A DNA stretch of 64,000 nucleotides. Origin: Nematostella vectensis (lineage: Eukaryota > Cnidaria > Anthozoa > Actiniaria > Edwardsiidae). Of this stretch, positions 47,198-59,500 are shown in pieces. The notes beneath the pieces are model-generated. The model had not been told where the DNA came from. It searched no databases and saw only the letters and a list, made by a program, of their open reading frames with translations. Location: assembly GCF_932526225.1 (NCBI RefSeq), contig NC_064043.1, positions 11,964,085 to 12,028,084 on the forward strand, read 5' to 3'. The stretch's first letter is position 1, and every line of letters begins with the position of its first letter. The position numbers were made by a program, and so were the translations under genes.

Positions 47198-47740
47198 TTA
47201 ACTGTTGGCCAAGAATGAGGACCATTTCTTATCCGCGGACATTATCCGCCGATTGAACCGAAAAAGGGGTTTATTTTCATCCCAATGACTACACTGAAAA
47301 AACGAGTTAAGCTCATAATATACAAAAAAAAGGTCTTTTGGCCTTAACAGTTTGAAAGAGTTATTGATTGCAAATAGATCATTAAAAAATACTCGACGTA
47401 TATCATTGACATAGTCGCATTCCATTAAGTTATGGTACTCATCCCCAACCTTTTTTTTTCACATTTTTCACAAATCCTTAATTCATAAGGTGAATTTTTA
47501 TAGCGGCCTGTTTCAATTGCTAGTTTGTGTGCCGAGACACGCAATCTAGTCATAGATTGTCGGCGTCTAACATTAGCTTCTGATAAATATTTTTCTAGTT
47601 TAAAATTTGTCTTGATCTTGCAATAAGTTCGTAGCTTTCCACTATTATGATTTAACTGTGCCTGGGTTTTCCAAAATGTTGCATAACTTTTATCAAGAGA
47701 CCATGATATAAAAGGTGGATTCCTGATGATTTTTTCTTGC
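47198..47740 (-). pseudogene. Non-LTR retrotransposon ORF2 C-terminal remnant
   Basis: The - strand from about 47740 reads SWSLDKSYATFWK, GKLRTYCKIKTNFKLEKYL, RLRVSAHKLAIETGRYKNSP, ELRICEKCEKK; after a frame break near 47450 it reads GDEYHNLMECDYVNDIRRVF. The order 'lKLRTYk.fK..f..E.Yl ... SSH.L.IETGRY ... R.C..C ... eDE.H.l..C..Y...R' is the familiar 3' end of LINE-type elements in invertebrates. Broken by at least one frameshift. Confidence 0.65.
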
Positions 47741-48609
47741 TTGGCTTTGCCTGGATGAGAAAATAATTTTTTAATGAATCACCACAGCTCTCCTAAATGC
47801 TGTCTTTTCTAAAACCAAATTGATTCCAAAATTGTTTACACTGCTATTCTGGGTCTGTATGACCTGGAATTGACTTGTTTGGCTTCGGGGTGAAAAGACT
47901 TATAAAAAACCATCTTACTTTGGGGAGAGGAGTCTTGACTGGCCCTCCCATCTCTGGATCTCCCAGAATGCTTTGCAATACGTAAAGACATCTTCGTGGT
48001 TGTACAACCCTTCAAGGAGTGGACATTGTGTTTTGAGGCCATGGAAATGTACCTGGAGGATCAGAATAAAGGTATCTATTTGTGTCTTGAGCTGTGTTTG
48101 CTGATCTCTCTCCCTTGTGTGGTATTTTGAGCGTTTTATTGAGAGGGGTGATTCTGCTATTCTTTCCTTGTTCGATTTGAAATTTGTCAAGAAAGAACCT
48201 GTGCTATTATTTGGCTTAAGAGTAGATGCCAACACCTTGGTTGGATGCATATCTGCAAGACCATTTATCCCTTAGACTGATGCCTGAGTATCTTCATCTT
48301 GTTGTGTTTATTTTGCATGTATGAATTTTTTGGGTTGTGGGTACTTCCCAAAGCCGGTACAGGCCGGTTGAAGGGTCAATGTGTTAATAAACCTGTGTTG
48401 TGGTGCATTTGTTTAGATTTGTTTAGAGGGGATGGGAGGGGGCCCATGTTGGGGAGGGGGCGTATTCCGAAATTCGATGTTGAAGGAGGCGCTTATTGGG
48501 GACGGGGCGCTTTTTAGAAGGAGGGCCCTTATTCAAATCATACGGAAATATGTAAACAACCGTCCCACTACAACTGAATAAAAGTAATGGAAAAAATGTA
48601 AACAATGAC

Positions 48610-49047
48610 AACCAAGAGAGCATAAGATAAGAGAGGGACGCTTTGGTATTACCCGCGCGCCATGTCGATTCCGAATCCGGCTATTTTTAGTAACCACCAC
48701 CCCACCCCTGCGCGTGAGCATTTTTACTCACCCTACCCCGCGCTTTGGCATTTACATCTTGTTATTTGCCGCTATTTTGTGACATGAAACCGATAAAAAA
48801 AACACCCTATTTGCACAAATACCATCGAAAATGTCATTCTAGCATCAAGGATACGGGCTGTTGCAGTTTATTGGGGATGTAGTACTTCGAGGATTGCAAG
48901 ATTTCCAAAACGAGACTTCATTCAAAATCAAGAGCGGAAAACCTCGTGCTTCAATCACCGTTTTTGCTCTAACTTTCTGCTTCTCCGTGGTTTCTCAACA
49001 TTCATTATCTTCCTAATGGTCAAACGAAATCTGTAAGTTAGACATTA
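48610..49047 (-). mobile_element. Dispersed repeat, ~440 bp (copy B, inverted)
   Basis: Reverse complement of 15437-15878 over nearly its full length, e.g. atagccggattcggaatc inverted and cattatcttcctaatggtca. A further 80-bp fragment in the original orientation lies at 49558-49640. Confidence 0.7.
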
Positions 49048-49871
49048 GATATAATATTGATTTTTGTGAATATTTCGGTGAATTGAAAAGAAAAATACAT
49101 TTCATAAAAATATCCTTGTAGCGAGGGAATGCATCTTTGTGATGATCAAAGCCAGCAAGCTGAAGTATCTGAGCTTTTGTAATAGTGAGAAAATAAAGAG
49201 GGAGATATTACTGTACTTCTTTGATGTTGTTATTTTTATATGTTATATTATTATGTTGTTATTATACAAGCTGGAGTGCTGGAGTCGGGATTTGAATCAA
49301 ACGCAGTATATCACAGCCATTTTATCGCTCGTCGGTTTTTTCTTTCTCACTTTACTTCGCCGCTCAGACAAACAAAACAGTCAAACTATTCAGGGATTTA
49401 GCTTTCTGTGAGTATATTTGCCAATCTTGGTAACTTAAGTTAGACTTGTTTTCTTCTTCCGAGTTATTTTACATGATCTCTTTTCATTCCTTTCGAGTTG
49501 GCAAAACAACAACACGCAACCCGCGGGTGAGTAGGACAAAATAAAAGGAGCAAATCCTCACGCGTAGTGGTGGGGGGGTGGTTACTAAAAATAGCCGGAT
49601 TCGGAATCGACATGGCGCGCGGGTAATACCAAAGTGTCCCTCGCTCGCTTGGCATTCATTCGCTCTTGCCTGGAGTTCAGTATATTTCTCCTGATTACAG
49701 AGCTCTATGAAATACCCTCACACCAAGTGTATACATGTTTATTTTATTTACACGTTTGTTCGCATATTTTCACTTGATATTTGTCTTCTCATCACGCACC
49801 CCCCCCCCCCCCCCCCCCCCGCCGAAGTCGCCCTGCAGTTTTTTTGCCGATGAAGTTTAACTGAGGCAAAC

Positions 49872-49928
49872 CGGCTATGCCATGCTGACGAGTCCTAATA
49901 AGGACGAAACAGCTGTCCATGGTTGCCG
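49872..49928 (+). ncRNA. Type I hammerhead ribozyme
   Basis: Complete core: CTGACGA (49885-49891), stem II GTCC/GGAC closing loop TAATAA (49892-49905), GAAA (49906-49909), minimal stem III ACAGCTGT, then GTC with predicted cleavage after C49917. Stem I pairs GCCATG (49879-49884) with CATGGT (49918-49923), followed by an internal loop and a distal CGGC/GCCG helix (49872-49875 with 49925-49928). The very short palindromic stem III is the form known from schistosome satellite and Penelope-like retroelement or retrozyme hammerheads. The host element is not identified; a poly-C tract (49799-49820) lies upstream. Confidence 0.8.
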
Positions 49929-50410
49929 CACTGCACGGGTAATAGACTGTGCTAGCGTCCCGTCTTGGCCCGACTGGTGCCAATGTGTGTATGCTAGATT
50001 GCTTCTAAAGTCCACATTAACTTAGGGACTGTGCAATAATTATCAGGAGGGGGAGGCGGGGGGCTGTAAAACCAGAAGGATGGATCACTAAGTTAAAATG
50101 TTGCAAAGATAGGGGGGTCAGCCTTAACTTTTCCACATAAAAAGGGGGCGGGGCTTACTTTAAGTGGCATCAAAATGTTCGTTTTGTATCTAGATTTATC
50201 AAAATTTAGATATAATTTTTCAACAACTGTTTCCCGGACATTTGGCGGTTTAGTCGAACTAAGGACGCCTTTTTTCCTATCATTCTGGAATGGGAATGGT
50301 TGTTAGAGAATGTTCAGAATGGCATTCGAATCATTCTGCTACAGGTAGTTCGTTTTCCGTCGAATATAGACATAGCACGAAAGATGTCACAAATCCTTTA
50401 ATCCTTTTAA

Positions 50411-53400
50411 GACACAGTAGTCCAATCAATCTGTGGTTTCATGTGGAACTAATTGCAATAGAATTTCTCTCAACGGAGTTTGAACAAGTGATACAACCTA
50501 GTTAACATACTCAAAGTCCCCAAAAATCCCTTTGGTGGAACATCCTGAAATTTGTGATTTTTCCATTTCGGAGCAAAACCACAGGGTACCCGCGTCGGTA
50601 AAACGGCAAAATGATAAAATAGACGTCAAAATCAGTACATTTGAAAGACCATTGGTCCAAGCTGATTAAATACCCAGTTTGGATATCAAAACAAAGCAAA
50701 TTGCCCCTGTTTTATACCTTTTTCAATATTTCTGTAATAAAAAAAAAACCACAGGGTACCCGCGTCGAAAACACTAAACAAATTTGAAAATTAAAGCCTA
50801 AATCAAAAAATTTCAAAGGTCATTGAACAAAAATTACTAAAGACACAAATTCTAGTATCGAAATAAAGCACCTTGTCAATGTTTCATTGTTTTGGTTTTA
50901 ATCTGGTATTCGTACCGAGGCGTCGATGCTTAACTGTGGCAGTGTGGGGTGATAAAATGTGTGGTAATGGACGTTGGTGTGTGGGTTAAAGTGTGTACGT
51001 GTGGCTATTTTATATGGTGTATTGCATTGGGGGCTGTAAGGGTCGGAGTAGTGGCTATGTGTGAGAGGTGGAAATAGGCTAGCAGTGAGATGTTAGGGGA
51101 GAACTGTGTGTTTGACCTTCGGAGGAAGGTGATAATTACATGTTGATAACTTCTTGTGATAACATATAGTTCAATCTTGTGGAGTGTAATGTGAGCTTGT
51201 AGACAATTAAATAGAATTACAAGGCCGGTGATAGGAATAAAATATGGGGGCGTGCAGATACGGTATAAAAGAAAGAAATGGATGGCAAATAGGAGATAGA
51301 TAGTGGTTATATAAGTATAGGACAGTTGGCTCCTTGAGTCCGGGTTGTTTTATTGTGTCGTGTAAAGAGAGATTGTGTAACGATGCGCGCTCTAAGATAG
51401 TGGCTGATAAGCGATGAGTTTATGCGATGGCCTATATTGAGCGAAAATAATACGCGGAGGCACAGGCAGCAGAAACAGCAGGAATACGAAGAATCGAGAG
51501 AAGTGAATGGCGTGTACCTGGGGGGCTGATAAAAGGAGATACACAAACACACAGAAATAAAACAATAATGTGAGAAATTTCATAAGAGCTCTTAGAAATA
51601 AATGTGCCACCACACTAATTCTAGCCAAGATTTATCGTCAGGGAGCAAGATCGATGGCTAGTTAGACGCGGTTAGGGAGGTAAAAACTGATGGGTGCCGA
51701 GGGTAGGAGACACGAGGACTAGGGCGGAAAAGGAAAAGGCTAAAGGGGAAACAGGAGATATTACCGCGTCTGAGGTGTATTTCAAACTGTTGTGATCGAT
51801 CTAAACAGCTTGCTCCTATACACCAACGTGTGGTTGCACATGTTATGTGTTTGTGTGTGAGGCTTACCTTACGTCGGATTTTCGCTTTACTAAGGTCCGC
51901 ATTTTCATAGCTTGAGCTTGTGATAACACGGTGCGACTAAGGTAATAATGGCATGTACCGGATGTGACCAGATTACGATGTTACAAGATTGTGTTATTAT
52001 AAAATGTATGTGTATGGTGGGGGAGGAGGGGGTGGCGTGACGTAGTAAGAGTTGCGGCGCGTATGAAGTAGGCGGGTTGTGTGTGTATTTGGGGGGGGAG
52101 GGATGGTTGGTAGAGGGCTGTTATGTGTGGTGTAGGGGTATTGTTATTGTATTGTGATTGTGTTGTGTGCAGTTTGTGGTGGTGAGGGGGGGGAAGAAGG
52201 TGTGTGAGTGTTGTAGGGTGTGTTGGTTTGTGGGTAGGTAGGGTGGGTAATAGGGTGTGGTCGTTTGTAGTTGGGTTTTGTGCTGTGGGGTAAATGTTTG
52301 TATGGTGGGGGAGGGGGCTGTATGTAGGGGGGGGGGCTGGTTGTGGGGTGGTGTCTGGTGTAGGGTGTGGCTGGTTGGTGTGTTGTGGGTAGGTTGATAG
52401 AGTCGTAGGATGCTATAGTGTGTATGTAGTAGGCTATGTGTGGAGGGGTAGATGTGTGTGTGGTGGGAGGGGGGGTTGGGCTGTATGTAGGGTGTGTTGT
52501 TGGAGGGAGCGCTGGTTGTAGGATTAGTGGCTGCTGTAGGGTGTGGTTGGTTTGGTGTGTTGTAGCGTGAGTCGTGTTGTGGCCATGGGGGGAAAGGGGG
52601 GGAAAAGGGGTGTGTGGTTTTTGGTGTTGGCAGGGGTATGGCTTTTGTAGGGTGTGTTAGGTGTGTATATTTTAGGCGAGAGTGTAGGAAAGTGTAAGGG
52701 GGGAGGTAGTGTATGTGTCGGTGTGAAGCGAAAATACAATAGAAAACTGTCAGAATTTCTTGGTTTCCATGACCACACATCAATTGGCCAATCAGCGACC
52801 AAGTTCAGATTCTGAACCTAGCAGAAGTCGAAATTGCGCTTCGAGAGGCCACAGCCTCGTCTCAACCTCGCTGGCCACTAAATAGAGAGATCGCTGGCCA
52901 CTAAATAGTGAGACGTTTGAGGCTCTGGAACCAGGGTACAGCACCAGAAGATGAAGCTGCAAGAAGAATGGTCTAGACAGTAGTGCGACGTTGGAAAGTG
53001 TAAAAGTCAGACCTGTCACAATTCTGGACTAATCGGGCTAGACGTTCAGTTTCATTAGAAGTGTAAGTAGCTTTCTCTAGGTTGGTGTAAAACCTCAAGA
53101 AATTACAAAAGTGTTCCAGATTACCGCTTTATTACATGTATTGAATAGGCTACCTACTGAGCTGATGTCACATATAAGTTTGTTTTCTAGACAAATTTCA
53201 GTCACTGACGTCAGTGCGAATGCAGAAATACATTTGTGAAAAAAAATTATTTGAAATAGAAATAAAACATGGACAAGTTGCTTTATTTCGATACTAAAAT
53301 TGTGTCTTTAATCATTTTTGGCCAATGACCTTTGAAATTCTCTGATTCAGACTTGTATTTTCAATTTTTTCAGGGGTTTTGGCTCGGGTACCCTGTGTTT

Positions 53401-53738
53401 TTTGGAATACAGAAATATTAGGAAAAAAAATTATTAAACAGGAGCAATTTGCTTTGTTTCGATATCCAAACATTGTCTTTAATCAACTTTGACCAATGGC
53501 CTTTTCAATGTACTGATTGAGACGTGTATTTTAATTTTTTTCCGTTTTAACAACGCGGATACCCTGGGTGCTCCAAAATAGAAAAATCACATATTTCAAG
53601 ATGTTCCACCAAAGGGATTTTTGGGGACTTTTAATGTTAACTAGGTTGTATCACTTGTTCAAAATCCGCTGAGAGAAATTCTATTGCAATAAGTTACACC
53701 TGGGCCATAAAAATTTCATAGATTGACTGGACTACAGG
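50411..53738. mobile_element. Long inverted-repeat structure, arms ~470 bp
   Basis: The left arm (about 50411-50885) is repeated inverted as the right arm (about 53275-53738): e.g. gcaatagaatttctctc / gagagaaattctattgc and aaatccctttggtggaacat / atgttccaccaaagggattt. Within each arm a ~170-bp segment containing cacagggtacccgcgtcg is itself duplicated. The ~2.4-kb interior shows no transposase; it includes a G/T-rich tract. Most likely a foldback-type DNA element or an inverted duplication. Confidence 0.65.
52000..52720. repeat. G/T-rich, C-poor low-complexity tract
   Basis: The + strand is dominated by G and T (gtgtgtg, ggggg runs) with very little C for about 700 bp. A 220-codon open frame on the - strand (52121-52783) is made of H/P/T repeats and is a composition artefact. 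G-runs could form quadruplexes on the + strand. Confidence 0.75.
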
Positions 53739-56571
53739 ATCCAACAACTAATTTGGTGCTCGGTGACACAACACAGCGTTATTATAATTTCGGCGCCACT
53801 CTCGCGTACTTCTCAAACTATAATTCCTATAAGCATTTATTATTATACTGTGACTCCATCGACTTTTCCGAACTTCAATGTGGTAAAACCTAAAGCGAAA
53901 TTTAACCGAAATCCGTGGCTATCAACCATCATATTTGGACAAAAATGGATCGTTCACGTATTGAAAGATTTTAAAATGAAGCGTATATCATTTTACCCTA
54001 AAAACCAGAGGCTCCGAGAGTTTTTCGAGCGAAGCGCCCTCTAGCATACTGGGAAAGCGGATATTTAGCCTCTGGAAGCCAGGGTGATATCATTTATCTC
54101 GTAGATCCAAAGAAGCGAGAGCATTTTCGATAACTTGGGGAGTTGCAGCACCACGTTTGTTTAGTGGCTTTAGAGTTAGTGGCTTGCCTTCCCTTACTAA
54201 CTCGAGGTTTCACGTTTTCTTTTTTACTCACTCTCTTTGACGCATTTCATGTCTTTGCCATGGCTTCTTACTGGTTGCGATTTGTGATGAGCTACAACGC
54301 AGGCGCGAAGAGTTCTCAGTGCTCATATTACGAACTCCCCGTGAAAAATAGGAAGCCGTATCCCACCAACAGGGAGCTTGTCGGCGCTTGTGTTAATGGT
54401 GAAGAGGGTAGTGACATACTGCCTCTTAATCCTCTTATGTTTACCTAGCTTTAGCGGCGAATAACTCTGCTATGAGTTTTGCTCGAATCTGCGTGCTTTA
54501 AGAAGCTATTGGCACAACACAATCTGTCGTAAAGAGTTCATGTTTGAAACATTGTCGATAACTTGAGATTAATATCGTGTCTGCGACTTTCTTTTGCCAA
54601 ATTATAAACTGTTATGTAACGAAGATCGGGTATCAGAACGTCTTCACGACTTTGAAAACCATTTCCTTTCGAACAAAACAACCAATCAATATTCGCAGAC
54701 ACGATTTTGGTGTTTGTTATGTGCTGATTGATATTCTGCGTTTGAGCCGGTTTCACGTGGTAACCCTGTGGTCTTATAACTCGATATGTAAACACCACTT
54801 GTTTTGTCAGTTTTCGGGGCGAGCTTTATACCGTATAAACAAATCACTAAATGTAGATATATGGTAGTATTTAACATTTATCCAGCTTAAAAACGATATA
54901 TTATTCGCAATATTTCGTTAAATATTTGCCAGTCAAGACGCATTCTACGAGAGCCGGTCGACGAGCTGGCGCCGAAGATATCATCTGGTGTATCTTTTTG
55001 ACTTGGTGTTCACGATGGTTTTGTGAAATAAAAGAAAAATACGGGGAGTGCGGGTTTCGTCACTACTAACGATTACATGCATAAATTATGATAATATATG
55101 CAACCCGTCTTCAAGTCTGCGCACCCCTTCCCCCCCCCCCCTTCTCGGCAAATCTTGCGTACGCGCCTGCTGCCTGTCCCTCTACCTTCATGCACACGCC
55201 CTACACCTTTACACCCTCCCACCTTTTGCCCTTGCGCCTCGGTACAAATGCAATTCTCGCCATAAAGCCAGGGTAAGCTTTAAATCTATTTTTTTCTAAA
55301 CAAAGGTTATAAATTTCCGACCTCTCTGTTTATCTGTCTGGGCTCCAAGGATATCCGACATTATCAATTCGGTTTAAAAAATAAAATGATTTATTTATGA
55401 GTATGCCTGTGGTAGACAATTTTGAAATGCAAATGTTTTTTTTTTTATTTATTTCGCGGGGCCATATGCCCGACAGTTGAGAAAGGGTCTCAATGGACTA
55501 AAACCCGACAGTTTTTAATTATTCAAATCACCCAGTAAATTGTCCACCTACTGAACTCAAAGCAATTTTTAACCCCAACCCTTCCCTGCTAACAGAGGCC
55601 CCTTTTCTCTGTATTTCGCTGGGCTAGGGAGCCCCAACCCCCATACTTTTATGGAATCCCCTTGCCTGGAAGGTAGTGTTTCTTATGTTTCTTGCCCCAA
55701 TAAGTTTTACAACATGGCATTTTCATATTTTTTACACATGCTTTTAAATAATTAAATGTGTTTTTTTTTCAAATAGAAAACATTGTTTTTGTCGCGCAGG
55801 GTCTAGACAAAGTCACTGGATTAGACTGTCAACAACTGTATAAACAACGTTGAGCTGTGTCGTCCTTGCTACTTCAACGTAGGCATTCTGACCTCTGTCG
55901 TGCCCGCGCTTTCGACAGCTACTACCGCTTACCTCTATAAACTTTGCCTGAGAATATTCTAACCTTTTATAACCACAGACTCGAACCGAATCTGATCTTG
56001 GAAAACCACCCCGACTTTAAAATAGAACAGCATTTTGGCGATGTACCATGTATTTTAATCTTTGCTGGAGCTTAATTCCGCAAAAAAATCCTAGGCAATT
56101 TTAGTCGCTACGAACATTCCCGTTTCTTCTATATATTGTATATAAGCCGTCCTACTTATTCCGGTTATTCCGGTATGTTATATAACTCACATGGACCGAA
56201 GTGCGAGAACGTGGCTAAACGTGAGTTGCTCTATGATTCAGCATAATGTCCACGTGAGAGTCCGCGTGAGCCAAGCCATCTCGTGCGTTTGCCCTGAATA
56301 TATCAAATTCAACACCCCGAGAATCGCAACCTGATTGGTCAAGTACGATTTGCAGCACAATCACAGACCAATCAGAGTGACCTGAATTAATTGACAATAG
56401 CCGTTTGACCTTGAATGTATTGACTGCATCTTGCCCCGAATATCGCGGAAATAACAACAACAAGCTACCTATGAACAATTTTGGACTTGCTAAATGAGTT
56501 TGTACTTGCAAAATTTTCAAGGTTGTGGAAAAAAAGTCAACATTTCAGTTGGAAAGATTGAACTTTGAACC
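53739..56571. other. Intergenic stretch without a recognised gene
   Basis: Only short open frames without family resemblance. The frame at 54143-54448 has a hydrophobic start but no recognisable domain or splice partners. The last few hundred bases are expected to hold the nuclear receptor promoter; no TATA box was chosen. Confidence 0.5.
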
Positions 56572-59500
56572 ATGACTACTATTTCATCAGGTGAGTTTGG
56601 TGGTTTGGTTGTTTTGGACTCAAATCCTTCACTAATCCCCCTTAGAAGCTACAAATATTTGTTGTGTGTTATTTCCTTGTATAATAGTGCAAAATTCTAT
56701 AAATGGGAGGCAGAATATCTGTTTGCATTATAATGATGACTTACTATCTGCGCGCGCTATTTTTGAGGTCAGAGGCGATGTAATAAAAATGTGGGCTTGA
56801 CATGGATCGCCCTACATTCAGTATAATTTTCCTTAAAAATCAAAACTAGACGGTTTAACTAAATTGACAGTCATAATTTGAAATATAGTCCAAAACGTTT
56901 TAGCTATTTCTCTGTCTATTCTCACCACTCTCTGAACTTATCCAGTCACACGTGGTTCAACCTCCACCCTCGACAAAACCGCATTTATATAAAACCTACT
57001 GGTCTTACCAATGGTATTTATATAAAACCTACTGGTCTTACCAATGGCATTTATATAAAACCTACTGGTCTTACCGATGGTAAATAACCTCTGCTGCACG
57101 ACAAACTGAGCAATAGAACGTTGAATTTTGCTTAATGAAATGACTTGAGAAGCGCGATAAAATAGCTAGTATCAACCCAACAATATTCATCACGCGACCC
57201 CTGTGAGCGTCTTGTCGGATATTGTGTGTTGCGGAAAATCTTTTGACGCACCCCTTTTGAACTCATGCGACAATAATAGCTAACCAACTTACGCAGCTTA
57301 CAAACACAGACAAATCGACACAAAGTGAATCATTATTCCTAAATGCAAAGAAAACACCCCCTTTAACATGTGACTAGTTTGAGTAACAAGTTAAAAAAAT
57401 ACGACAGTTATTTGTTATTTCATTTTTTGGTGCAAAAAAGAGAGAAAAGTGTCGGTTTTTATGTATTTTTTTAGTTTGTTAACGAAACTCTGTATGCATA
57501 GATCGCAAGAATCAAAATTACGTCCTAAAAATTAAAGGACGTTACATAAATTAGGAAAGATCGAGTTTTGTTACTTCAATCTCTTTATAGCCTTGTTGTT
57601 CGGTTTATGATTTGTTCTAAATATACACTTGATCTTTTTTCTCTGTTAAAAAATATCATTTCATGTCGACCTTATCCCTTATGGTCTTCCGCAACTCTGT
57701 GGTCTTCCGCAACTCTGCTACACACCATATCAAAATTGAGAACGCAATTGTTTCTGACATCATTTTTAACGAATAAAACCGTGCATTATCCCAGAATACA
57801 GATAATTTATTACCTTATTAAAGGAACACATAGTGGCTAAAAATATACGAGATGAAATGTTAACCATTAGATTATATATTCAATGTGTGAGGTTGTGCGG
57901 CTTAGAAATGGTATATTTGCATAATAAGAAATTATATAGTTTGAAATTCACAGGAAATCAAGCATGCTAAAGCACAAAGAACTTGTTAATATTAAAAAAT
58001 GTTATAAAATAAGTTTATCAAGTCAAGTTTTAAGATGGCACAAACAAGAAACAAGTCAATATTTGCATGGTAACAATCGATAGAGTTTGAAACTCACAGA
58101 AAATCAGGCATGCTCTAACACGGGGTACATCCTTGAAGTCGACAAAACACTCGCTTTGTTTACGTTTTCAGTTCACCTTCTCCAAATGTAGTTCCCCTTT
58201 GCGGTAGCCAAAGAAAATGTCAAATAAACAAGTTCGGTCGGTATCGAAAAGTTCGGCCGTCAAGCGATGAAAAGATAAGATTTAGTAGTAACAACTATCA
58301 TCTCCATCTCCATTCCACGAAGCTTCCAAAAGGAACTGTAGATTAAGGTGCGGTATACAATCATTTTGGCGAAACAGCTCATCTTGAATTCCTTGTAGAC
58401 GACTTATTTTTTAGGAGCGATTTTCTAAGTTTGTTTTTACCTTTATTAATGAATCCTTGCTTTATCATATGACGTTAAATTAACCACTTTTTTAATTCAA
58501 ATATAAAAATTTAATACAAGTTTAGACTAGGAGATATTTTTACTTCAAAAATAAAAATTTCAAAATCTGCTCACAGAATCAATGAGAAAGATGTCTATGC
58601 GAAATGCACAGCTCGGGATCACAGGGGATTTAAGTTCGGCGCTCTCGTAGGCTTCTTAAAATAAGTCAACTGGTATAGGAGATTGCAATACTTTTGCCAT
58701 TTATCTAAGATCTTTTAGCTTCGACGAAGGGGCCAACGCTCGAAATGTCAACGAGACTGCTCTGATTTTACAGGAGGTATAAAACATACCATGTCAACCT
58801 TGTGTTGATTAATTCCCCTTCGGACAGTTTGAAAGTTCGTTTTCTTCATTAGAATAGCGTAAAACTACGAGATAAACAGCTCAGTTAAGAGCGAACAAAG
58901 AATTATTTTTTACTAGTGTAAAGCTCCTGCGAAGTTAGAAGGACTAGAAGGCTATTCTCAACTCAGATACATTCATACACTGAGTACGACTGGCAGTGTT
59001 TCACCAATTAAAATAAAAAAACTTGTTAAAATGATAAAATGTTATAAAATAAGTTTATCAAGTCAAGTTTTAAGATGGCACAAACAAGAAACAAGTAAAT
59101 ATTTGCATGTTAACAATCGATAGAGTTTGAAACTCACAGAAAATCAGGCATGCTCTAGCACGGGGTACATCCTTGAAATCGACAAAACACTCGCTTTGTT
59201 TACGTTCTTCAGTTCACCTTCTCCAAATGTAGTTCCCCTTTGCGGTAGCCAAAGAAAATGTCAAATAAACAAGTTCGGTCGGTATCGAGAAGTTCGGTCG
59301 TCAAGGGATGAAAAGAAAAGATTTAATAGCAACAACTATCATCCCTATTCCACGAAGCTTTCAAAGGAACTGTAGGTTAAGGTGCCGGACTACAATCGTT
59401 TTAGCGAAACAGCGCATCTTGAATTCCTTGTAGACGACTTATTTTTAGGAGCGCTTTTTTTCAGTTTGTTTTTACCTTTATTAATGAATTCTTGCTTTAT

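Noticed and set aside
49139-49411. 90-codon frame with a transmembrane-like stretch
   Set aside because: AT-rich chance frame next to dispersed repeats, no family resemblance.
52121-52783. 220-codon H/P/T-rich open frame on the - strand
   Set aside because: Caused by the C-poor, G/T-rich composition of the + strand; no domain, no splice context.
54143-54448. 101-codon frame with hydrophobic N terminus as a secreted protein gene
   Set aside because: No recognisable family, no supporting promoter or splice context; length is within chance expectation.
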